Assembly (NCBI GenBank): GCA_020428115.1
Contig: JAGQNJ010000025.1
Span: 1 to 7,158 of the forward strand
DNA length: 7,158 nucleotides
DNA from: Candidatus Saccharimonadota bacterium
Lineage (GTDB): Bacteria > Patescibacteriota > Saccharimonadia > Saccharimonadales > JAGQNJ01
Direction: 5' to 3'
Position 1 is the stretch's first letter. Every line of letters begins with the position of its first letter. A program made the translations under genes and the position numbers. The notes under the pieces are model-generated. The model saw only the letters and a program-made list of their open reading frames with translations, was not told the origin of the DNA and ran no database searches. This document shows positions 1-5,371 of this stretch, piece by piece.

Positions 1-256
1 TGCTAATGGCGGGTGACAGCCCGTCTATCTGATCAACATCGGGCTTTTCCATTAGCCCAAGGAACTGACGAGCATATGAGCTTAGGCTTTCCACGTAGCG
101 TCGTTGGCCTTCAGCGTAAATCGTATCAAAGGCCAGGCTAGACTTCCCTGATCCACTGAGCCCCGTGATCACGACTAACTTGCCACGAGGAATACGCACC
201 TGCACGTCTTTGAGGTTATGTTCTCTAGCACCTTTTACTTCTATAAACTCACTCAT
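1..256 (-). CDS. uvrA: UvrA, excinuclease ABC subunit A (N-terminal 85 residues, runs off window)
   Basis: Damage-sensing ATPase of UvrABC nucleotide excision repair; it loads UvrB onto lesions in the cytoplasm. The visible protein begins MSEFIEVKGAREHNLKD, the standard UvrA opening. It continues into a Walker A loop, GLSGSGKSS (about residues 32-40), then the family-typical FDTIYAEGQRRYVESLS and YARQFLG, ending near DQIDGLSPAIS at the window edge. The rest of the gene, about nine tenths of a normal UvrA, lies outside. The ATG at 254-256 matches the family N-terminus. A GGAG lies 12 nt upstream, a longer spacing than usual, so initiation may depend on the leader. The nearest upstream gene is 175 nt away on the same strand. 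What is seen is intact; the identification is secure from the N-terminal ATP-binding block. Confidence 0.95.
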   Translation of the reverse strand, partial: MSEFIEVKGAREHNLKDVQVRIPRGKLVVITGLSGSGKSSLAFDTIYAEGQRRYVESLSSYARQFLGLMEKPDVDQIDGLSPAIS

Positions 257-384
257 CCCGTAGTAGATCTCCAAGAAATTTCATTTTCTACGTTCACTCC
301 TTACACGAATCTTTACTTCAAGCACTGCATTAAAGGCCTAGGATTGTTTTGCAAAGCAACTTGGAGGCTCACTACAGGACTCAT
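249..384 (-). other. uvrA leader with two possible short upstream ORFs
   Basis: Two very short reading frames lie in the leader between the predicted uvrA start of transcription and the uvrA ATG. The first, 384 down to 313, codes 23 residues beginning MSPVVSLQ; its ATG would be only about 5 nt into the transcript. The second, 284 down to 249, codes 11 residues (MKFLGDLLRDE), is preceded by AGGAG at 301-297 with 12 nt spacing, and overlaps the uvrA start by 8 nt. This could couple translation of uvrA to the leader. Neither peptide resembles anything known to me, and both could be chance. Confidence 0.2.
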
Positions 385-395
385 AAAGTTAATAG

Positions 396-401
396 ATTAT
401 A
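396..401 (-). promoter_or_regulatory. Probable -10 box for uvrA
   Basis: A perfect TATAAT on the minus strand lies in the gap upstream of uvrA, predicting a start near 389 and a leader of about 133 nt. No convincing -35 hexamer sits 16-18 nt upstream. No LexA-type box (GAAC-N4-GTTC or the proteobacterial CTG-N10-CAG type) was recognised, so SOS control is not supported by eye. Confidence 0.5.
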
Positions 402-431
402 CAGGAAATCCGCAAAAACTTCTAGTACGGC

Positions 432-1055
432 CTACCTATCGACGACCTGTAATGGTCCAAATGTGACACTCGATATTGCATGTACCGCGAATGCAGTGTC
501 CAGCGCGTTAACGTAAGAGGCCTCAACCTCTGCGTTGGGCAATACGTGTGGCTTGAGTTGAGCAATATATATCGTCAAACCACCCACCCGACGTGCATGC
601 GAGCCACGCAGTCCACGTATACCCTCATCACCAAGCGCGTCCTTCATATCCTTAGTTTCTTCGGTCATGGTTGGGCTAATAATTGGGGCCAGTACATGCC
701 TTCTGTTCCTTACATACACATCACCGATCTCTGCGTCCTGTATCCAGTCTTCGCTTTCATCAACTTGTCTGTGCGCCGCTCGGCGAGCACGCTCAAAGCT
801 AGCATGAGCCTCAAAGCCACGTTTGAAATGTGCGTTGACTATACGTGGATCAAGTATAAATGCCTGGTGCACCTTTGGAATCTTTTCGTATTCAAGCCTG
901 TCTTCATCCCAATCTAAGCCCCTAGTTACAGCTGCAATCTCCATTGAACTTTCAGGATCCATGACGCGAAAGGCCTTTATAACCTTATTATTGTTACGCG
1001 CCTCTCTATCGGCAGGCCCGTAAACTCTACGTTTTTTTCTGCTTCTACCAGGCAT
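432..1055 (-). CDS. Uncharacterised 207-residue charged protein
   Basis: I do not recognise this protein. It opens with a very basic tail (MPGRSRKKRRVYG), followed by alternating acidic and basic stretches. A small motif-like centre (DAEIGDVYVRNRRHV, about residues 107-121) and a more hydrophobic C-terminal third follow. There is no signal peptide, membrane segment or cysteine. The basic tail could bind nucleic acid or ribosome, but that is only a guess. The minus strand is preferred over an opposing 145-residue frame because of its charged, soluble composition, an AGGA ribosome site 7 nt before the ATG, and a good promoter at 1091-1119. It stands alone between uvrA and the divergent pheA. 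A stop at 432-434 is followed by no clear hairpin terminator. Real gene likely; function unknown. Confidence 0.75.
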   Translation of the reverse strand: MPGRSRKKRRVYGPADREARNNNKVIKAFRVMDPESSMEIAAVTRGLDWDEDRLEYEKIPKVHQAFILDPRIVNAHFKRGFEAHASFERARRAAHRQVDESEDWIQDAEIGDVYVRNRRHVLAPIISPTMTEETKDMKDALGDEGIRGLRGSHARRVGGLTIYIAQLKPHVLPNAEVEASYVNALDTAFAVHAISSVTFGPLQVVDR

Positions 1056-1090
1056 ATAGTTGTCCTAATGCTTAATCACTACTAAGCCCT

Positions 1091-1119
1091 ACTATAGAAC
1101 TTTCGTGCTTGCATGTCAC
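1091..1119 (-). promoter_or_regulatory. Sigma70-type promoter of the 207-residue protein gene
   Basis: On the minus strand GTGACA (1119-1114, 5 of 6 to TTGACA) is separated by exactly 17 nt from TATAGT (1096-1091, 5 of 6 to TATAAT). Predicted start near 1084 gives a leader of about 29 nt containing the AGGA site. It faces away from the pheA promoter within the same 119 nt gap. Confidence 0.7.
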
Positions 1120-1157
1120 CAAAGTTGTGTATTTTACTCGATTTGTACACTGTTAAC

Positions 1158-1166
1158 TGCTACAAT
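1158..1166 (+). promoter_or_regulatory. Extended -10 promoter of pheA, probably giving a leaderless mRNA
   Basis: TGC-TACAAT forms an extended -10 element, with only 8 nt between its last base and the pheA ATG. Transcription starting 7-9 nt downstream would begin at or next to the ATG. This agrees with the absence of any Shine-Dalgarno sequence before pheA. No good -35 is visible at 16-18 nt, which an extended -10 can compensate for. Confidence 0.5.
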
Positions 1167-1174
1167 GCCCAGTC

Positions 1175-2005
1175 ATGAGCGTAGCAATTCAAGGCCAACG
1201 AGCATCATTTCACGACCAGGCTGCACGCAGCTTTTTTGGTCCAACAATTGATATCCTACCGTGCGACACCTTCCAAGAAGTTTTCACCAGCGTTACCGAT
1301 GCTGTTGCGACCCATGGTGTGGTCGCAATCGAAAATTCACTGTATGGGTCAATCAATCCTGTATATGATCTGCTACTTCATAGCAACTGTCGAATCGTCG
1401 GCGAAACCTACCTGCGAGTAGAGCTATGTTTGATTGGGCTTCCAGACGCCCGTCTTGAACAGATTCATGAAGTACATTCGCAAGTTTTTGCACTGAGTGA
1501 ATGTGAAGACTTTTTAGATAAAAGCCTGCCAAAAGCACAGCGTTTTGAAGAGCACGATACAGCAGCAAGTGTTGCAATGATCAAAAAGTGGGGCGATCCG
1601 CACAAGGCCGCAATTGCCAGTCGTCAAGCAGCAGAGCTGCACGGCATGCAGATCATCGAGAGTGGTATCGAGACGCATCACGAAAACTACACACGTTTCG
1701 TCATCATATCTACATCAGACAAAACTCCAAAAGATGCCAACAAAACATCCCTCGTATTGACTACCACAGCAGACACCAAGCCCGGCTCGCTCCATGCTGC
1801 ACTCGGGGCATTTGCAAGGCACGACATCAACCTGACCATGCTTCAGTCTCGCCCGCTCATTGGTAAAGCATGGCATTATCTGTTCTACGTTGATCTACTA
1901 GCCGCTAGTACTTCTCCGCATTTTCAGCAAGCCCTCGATGCACTCGATGATCTTGGTTTTGATGTCACCATACTAGGCAGCTATGCATCAGGGAGGCCTC
2001 TTTGA
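1175..2005 (+). CDS. pheA: Prephenate dehydratase with C-terminal ACT domain
   Basis: Converts prephenate to phenylpyruvate, the committed step of phenylalanine synthesis, in the cytoplasm. The 276-residue length is that of a monofunctional enzyme (no chorismate mutase domain). The N-terminus SVAIQGQRASFHDQAA is the family opening. GVVAIENSLYGSI (about 48-60) is the conserved substrate-site block. NYTRF (171-175) carries the catalytic Thr-Arg-Phe motif. The ACT domain spans about 191-270, with GSLHAAL (204-210, the GALV-type motif) and LQSRP (223-227), where the usual ESRP glutamate is glutamine; feedback binding of phenylalanine may therefore differ. The ATG at 1175 fits the family start exactly and lacks a ribosome site, matching a leaderless transcript. 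It overlaps the next gene by 4 nt. No other aromatic-pathway gene is in the window. Confidence 0.93.
   Translation: MSVAIQGQRASFHDQAARSFFGPTIDILPCDTFQEVFTSVTDAVATHGVVAIENSLYGSINPVYDLLLHSNCRIVGETYLRVELCLIGLPDARLEQIHEVHSQVFALSECEDFLDKSLPKAQRFEEHDTAASVAMIKKWGDPHKAAIASRQAAELHGMQIIESGIETHHENYTRFVIISTSDKTPKDANKTSLVLTTTADTKPGSLHAALGAFARHDINLTMLQSRPLIGKAWHYLFYVDLLAASTSPHFQQALDALDDLGFDVTILGSYASGRPL
1991..1996 (+). promoter_or_regulatory. Ribosome binding site deciding a TTG start
   Basis: GGGAGG inside the last codons of pheA sits 5 nt before the TTG at 2002. This supports TTG as the start of the downstream membrane protein and suggests translational coupling across the TTGA overlap. Confidence 0.75.
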
Positions 2006-2409
2006 ACCGTCTTAAGATAGTTGTTACTGACATTGCAGGTGTTGGTCTTATGTTGCTGGCTATATTCTTTGGATGGTTGCCCGGAATCGGTGGTATACCT
2101 CTGTTTTTACTCGGCTTAAGCCTTCTGGCTATCAACCATAGCTGGGCCAAGCGACTACTCATGTACATAAAAACCAAAGGTATGAAGATTGTCGACACTG
2201 TGTTTACCGACCATCCAATACTGGTCATTGCTTACGACATTGCTACTGTCATCCTGGCAATCGGAGCAGCGTGGTTACTACTTGAGTATTCACACAACAC
2301 TGCCCGAGCCGCTGCCGGACTGTTATTGTTGTTTAGTGGCGGTTTGTTCCTAGGTAATCGTAAACGACTCAAGCGACTATTGCAGCGCATCAATCGTAAA
2401 AAGCCATAA
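2002..2409 (+). CDS. Small PGPGW-like membrane protein
   Basis: A 135-residue integral membrane protein of unknown function. Predicted membrane segments by eye lie at about 8-25, 30-46, 72-93 and 102-118. The two hydrophobic pairs are separated by a basic loop (WAKRLLMYIKTKG), and the protein ends in a strongly basic tail (NRKRLKRLLQRINRKK). The segment GWLPGIGGIPLFLLGLSLLA followed by HSWAKRLL resembles the PGPGW family of putative transmembrane proteins (turn motif between two helices, then a W-A-[KR] run). The match is by pattern only. The TTG start overlaps the pheA stop as TTGA and has a strong GGGAGG site, so the two genes are co-translated. The pairing with pheA need not be functional; no catalytic residue pattern is visible. 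Confidence 0.8.
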   Translation: MNRLKIVVTDIAGVGLMLLAIFFGWLPGIGGIPLFLLGLSLLAINHSWAKRLLMYIKTKGMKIVDTVFTDHPILVIAYDIATVILAIGAAWLLLEYSHNTARAAAGLLLLFSGGLFLGNRKRLKRLLQRINRKKP

Positions 2410-2426
2410 GCTTTTATATAAACATA

Positions 2427-2456
2427 TTGACTTTATAGCAATTATAGGAGTAAGAT
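2427..2456 (+). promoter_or_regulatory. Promoter of the 50-residue microprotein gene
   Basis: TTGACT (2427-2432, 5 of 6) and TAAGAT (2451-2456, 4 of 6) with an 18 nt spacer. Predicted start near 2463 leaves a leader of about 25 nt that carries the AGGGG ribosome site. It lies in the 78 nt gap after the membrane protein gene. Confidence 0.55.
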
Positions 2457-2487
2457 GTAGTAAATCTAACTCTGGTCAGGGGACATA

Positions 2488-2640
2488 ATGCTAGAATTTA
2501 TCGTCCTGGGGCAAATCCCAGGAACTAGTTTTCAAATTACCTTCGCCTGGTTTACAGCAAGTGTACTCATAGGCTTGTTTTGGCTGGATCTGCGTATTCG
2601 ACGCCACCCAACCACAAACAAAAAGCAGCCTTCAAAGTAA
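2488..2640 (+). CDS. 50-residue single-pass membrane microprotein
   Basis: A short gene with all expected parts: promoter at 2427-2456, AGGGG ribosome site (2478-2482) 5 nt before the ATG, and an open frame of 50 codons ending TAA. The protein begins MLEFIVLGQIPGTSFQITFA. A tryptophan-bounded hydrophobic segment (about 20-36, AWFTASVLIGLFWLDLR) is followed by a basic tail, IRRHPTTNKKQ. That layout suggests one membrane segment with the basic C-terminus in the cytoplasm by the positive-inside rule. The IPGTSFQITF stretch before the membrane segment is the likeliest conserved part. Function is unknown. Its stop codon directly abuts the stop codon of the opposing exonuclease I gene with no base between. 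A 7 bp hairpin falls in codons 6-12. Confidence 0.72.
   Translation: MLEFIVLGQIPGTSFQITFAWFTASVLIGLFWLDLRIRRHPTTNKKQPSK
2504..2523 (+). repeat. GC-rich inverted repeat inside the microprotein gene
   Basis: TCCTGGG and CCCAGGA form a perfect 7 bp stem with a 6 nt loop (GCAAAT), starting 14 nt after the A of the ATG. On the plus strand it is followed by a run of only four T after 5 nt, too poor for a standard terminator. It may slow translation or transcription or limit transcripts arriving from the opposing sbcB. Partly forced by codons, so possibly neutral. Confidence 0.45.
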
Positions 2641-4056
2641 TTAGGGTAGTAAACTTTCTCCGTACAGACGAAGTTCCTCAAGTAAAAACTTATCCTGGTT
2701 GCTCGTATTAGCTTGATTTGTAAGCGCATCGATTCGCTCAAAATAACTCGGTAAGGTTTGAGCAAGCTTGTGCTGTGTGTGTTGTTGCCAAATATTGCGC
2801 TCGTCATCAGACAGGGTGCTCGGAAAGTTGCGGGCAATGTATAGGGGGAGCATGGCTTTGAGTCGGCTATCACGAAAAGTGTCCTTGTACCCTGATAGTG
2901 CCTCGGGCTTTGCTGTTTGCAGCTTGCGCATGGTTTGCCTATCCTGATCATCAATAAATTCCTCGTACAGCTGTTGATCAGCTGATGCTGCATCTTCCAT
3001 AAGCCTAGTTTGTTGCTGTTTATCAAGAATCTTCAGTGCAGCTTGGAGTGTATCAACAAACTCTTGTTGTTTAGATTGTAGTGTCTGTTTGTGAGCATCG
3101 ATTTGTTTCATATCAAGTTGTAATCGTTCTTTACTCTTGGCATCAAGCACGCCCATTGGTGCAATAGCCGGACAACGATTATAACGAAGTGTCTTAACTG
3201 GTAAACGGGGTGCTCGTGGATCGGGGTTCCATTGCCACGCAGCAGCAATTTTTTCGGGTGGCAGTGCAAGAAACGGTGTGGGGTCGTGTCGCAGATCATA
3301 GACTAACGCCCCTTGTTTGTTGGGGTGATCAGCAAGCTTGTATCCGATAGTCGTTTTCTCATACTCAGCAGGATACTTGCCACTTGTGTATACAAATGTA
3401 CTTTCCTCTGCCAGGAATGCAGCAACCTGCTTTTTGTCTCGCATTTTGAGCAAATACTCAAATAGCTTAGGTTGCTTGCGGTGCAAAAGTTGTGCAAGCG
3501 CAATCGTGGCCCTAACGTCACTAAGCGCGTCATGCGCATTATCATGGTCAAGCCCATTAATAGAAGTTAGCATTTCGAGCCTGTTCCCAGGCTTGCCCTC
3601 GACATCAACCGGCCACTTGATCCCCTCTGGACGTAGTGCACGTGTCATACGCACGACATCAAGCAGGTCCCAGCGTGAACAGCCGTTTTTCCACTGCCAC
3701 TCGTAGGCATCAACATAGTTTCGGTACAGCAAAAACCGCATAAACTCATCATCAAATCGCAGTGAATTAAAACCCACAAAAATGGTATCAGGAGTGGCGA
3801 TTTGCTCTGTAAATATACGAACAAACTCGGCTTCTGTTATGCCGTCTTGTAAGGTCTTCTGGGGCGTGATGCCGGTGACTAGCACAGCGTCTGGGCTTGG
3901 TACAACATCGGGGGCGAGGGCAATCAGTATGTTAACCGGTTCACCAACTGGGCGCAAGTCTGTAGTTGTTCGTATGCCACCAAACTGCATGATACGATCT
4001 GCTCGCGGACTAAATCCACTTGTCTCCAGATCATAGAAGAAAAAGGTCTGGGCCAT
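2641..4056 (-). CDS. sbcB: Exodeoxyribonuclease I (SbcB)
   Basis: Degrades single-stranded DNA 3'-to-5', used in recombination and mismatch repair. At 471 residues it is nearly the size of the E. coli enzyme (475). It is a DEDDh exonuclease: FYDLETSGF gives D9 and E11, GFNSLRFDDEF gives D102/D103, and DNAHDALSDV gives H175 and D180. The block after the nuclease core (LVYDLRHDP, LPVKTLRYNRCPAIAPMGVL, about 251-304) matches the ExoI-specific linker/SH3-like region that clamps DNA. The remaining helical part (about 310-471) is the ExoI C-terminal domain, so this is not just a generic DnaQ-like exonuclease. Its ATG overlaps the obg stop by one base (TAATG) with only a weak AAGG upstream, so translation is probably coupled to obg. 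It ends directly against the microprotein gene; no terminator is seen. Confidence 0.93.
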   Translation of the reverse strand: MAQTFFFYDLETSGFSPRADRIMQFGGIRTTTDLRPVGEPVNILIALAPDVVPSPDAVLVTGITPQKTLQDGITEAEFVRIFTEQIATPDTIFVGFNSLRFDDEFMRFLLYRNYVDAYEWQWKNGCSRWDLLDVVRMTRALRPEGIKWPVDVEGKPGNRLEMLTSINGLDHDNAHDALSDVRATIALAQLLHRKQPKLFEYLLKMRDKKQVAAFLAEESTFVYTSGKYPAEYEKTTIGYKLADHPNKQGALVYDLRHDPTPFLALPPEKIAAAWQWNPDPRAPRLPVKTLRYNRCPAIAPMGVLDAKSKERLQLDMKQIDAHKQTLQSKQQEFVDTLQAALKILDKQQQTRLMEDAASADQQLYEEFIDDQDRQTMRKLQTAKPEALSGYKDTFRDSRLKAMLPLYIARNFPSTLSDDERNIWQQHTQHKLAQTLPSYFERIDALTNQANTSNQDKFLLEELRLYGESLLP

Positions 4057-5321
4057 TAGTACTCGACCTTGTGTGTGCCGATTTGTATTGTTTGGCCAGG
4101 TGTAATTCCCTGTCGCTCCAACTCGCGCATAATCCCCATCTTTGCAAGAATATCGCGTAGTCGCTCTACACCATGCGGATTGTCAAAGTCCGTCCGCATA
4201 GCAAATCGCTCGATTTTTTTGCCACTCAGCACAAATACCTTACCACTCTTGGTAACGTGCCAGTCGTCTTCTTTAGGCTGGAAAGTTAGCACTGGTAAAG
4301 TATCCTTAGTAGTTTTTGCCATTGCATTGCGCTGTGCCTTGATCGTGGACTGGACAACGTTTATAAGCTCACTGATACCCTGTTTACTCTTAGAGGAAAT
4401 TGCAACAAGGGGTGATTTTTTTGGTATGACGGCTCTAAGCTGCGCGAGCTTATCCTCAACAAACTCGTCATCAAGACCATCGATCTTACTAAGCGCAATA
4501 ATCTGCGGCTTCTTGCTCAAATCAACCACATACTGCTTGAGCTCCTGTTGGACTGTTTTATACGTCGCAGCCACATCGTCACTATACGCATCTACCAAGT
4601 GAATCAATACATTCGTCCGCTCGATGTGTCGCAAGAACTCGTCCCCTAGGCCTTTTCCTTTGCTCGCTCCCTCGATAAGACCAGGTATATCTGCAAATAA
4701 CAGTGAGGTATCTTTACCAATTGGTACAACACCGAGATTTGGTTTACGCGTAGTGAACGGATAATTTGCAATCTCGGGGTGGGCATTGCTAATGGTAGCA
4801 AGGAGTGTTGACTTGCCGGCATTCGGGAGCCCCACCAACCCGACATCCGCAATCATTTTCAGCTCCATGATACATTCGATGTGTTCACCCTTTTCACCCT
4901 TTTCGGCTATGCGCGGAGCCTGGCGTTTAGAGCTTGCAAAATGGGCGTTACCAAAACCGCCCTTACCCCCCATAGCAATAACTGCTCGTGTCCCCGGCTG
5001 ATTAAGATCAGCGATAACAGTGCCGTCGCTGGTGGCAAAAACTGTGCCAACAGGGACCAGTACCTCTAGATCCTTGCCGTTTTTGCCGTGCTTTTTGCGC
5101 TTCGCACCGGGTGAACCGTTACCAGCGCTCAGAAGTTTTTGGAACCGGAACTGTGCTAGCGTATCCTGGTTTTCTGAAGCGATAGCTACGACATCACCAC
5201 CGTTGCCGCCATCGCCGCCATCTGGACCGCCTTTATCAACATATTTTTCGTGCCTAAAACTTACGACGCCGTTGCCGCCGTTGCCTGCCTCGATTTTTAC
5301 CGTCACTTTGTCAACAAACAT
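4056..5321 (-). CDS. obg: Obg/CgtA GTPase with OCT domain
   Basis: Essential GTPase that binds the 50S subunit and links ribosome assembly to growth state. The 421-residue protein has the glycine-rich Obg fold (about 1-157; GGPDGGDGGNGGDV and AMGGKGGFGN). The G domain (about 158-330) has G1 GLPNAGKST (164-172), the G2 threonines in YPFTTRKP, and G3 DIPG (211-214). G4 reads SKID (278-281), where NKxD is usual, so the base-contacting asparagine is serine. A C-terminal OCT domain (about 344-421; the domain seen in Gram-positive-type Obg) starts at LPVLTFQPKEDDWHV. The ATG at 5319-5321 gives the exact family N-terminus MFVDKVTVKIEAGNGG. No ribosome site precedes it, and a -10-like box sits 8 nt upstream, suggesting a leaderless transcript besides any read-through from the upstream hydrolase gene, 50 nt away. 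Confidence 0.95.
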   Translation of the reverse strand: MFVDKVTVKIEAGNGGNGVVSFRHEKYVDKGGPDGGDGGNGGDVVAIASENQDTLAQFRFQKLLSAGNGSPGAKRKKHGKNGKDLEVLVPVGTVFATSDGTVIADLNQPGTRAVIAMGGKGGFGNAHFASSKRQAPRIAEKGEKGEHIECIMELKMIADVGLVGLPNAGKSTLLATISNAHPEIANYPFTTRKPNLGVVPIGKDTSLLFADIPGLIEGASKGKGLGDEFLRHIERTNVLIHLVDAYSDDVAATYKTVQQELKQYVVDLSKKPQIIALSKIDGLDDEFVEDKLAQLRAVIPKKSPLVAISSKSKQGISELINVVQSTIKAQRNAMAKTTKDTLPVLTFQPKEDDWHVTKSGKVFVLSGKKIERFAMRTDFDNPHGVERLRDILAKMGIMRELERQGITPGQTIQIGTHKVEY

Positions 5322-5329
5322 ACTTCTAG

Positions 5330-5335
5330 AATATA
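5330..5335 (-). promoter_or_regulatory. Possible -10 box of obg, placed for a leaderless transcript
   Basis: TATATT on the minus strand, exactly 8 nt before the obg ATG, the same distance as the -10 of pheA. No -35 match is visible at 17 nt. The 50 nt gap also holds a perfect 10 bp palindrome AGGATATCCT (5356-5365) and two copies of AGATTCT (5335-5341 and 5349-5355 on the plus-strand coordinates) at a 14 nt period, possible regulator sites. Confidence 0.35.
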
Positions 5336-5371
5336 GAATCTGGGGTTCAGAATCTAGGATATCCTTCGCGT

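Noticed and set aside
257..431. SOS (LexA) box for uvrA
   Set aside because: No GAAC-N4-GTTC or CTG-N10-CAG type site was found by eye; the nearest GAAC lacks its partner half.
218..466. Plus-strand open frame of 82 codons across the uvrA start
   Set aside because: Begins inside uvrA on the opposite strand and ends in the 207-residue gene; no initiation signals and unlike a real protein.
480..917. Plus-strand open frame of 145 codons
   Set aside because: Antisense to the 207-residue gene; cysteine/tryptophan-rich composition typical of a shadow frame and no ribosome site or promoter.
4069..4602. Plus-strand open frame of 177 codons
   Set aside because: Entirely antisense to the secure obg gene; low-complexity Ser/Leu content reflects the complement of obg codons.
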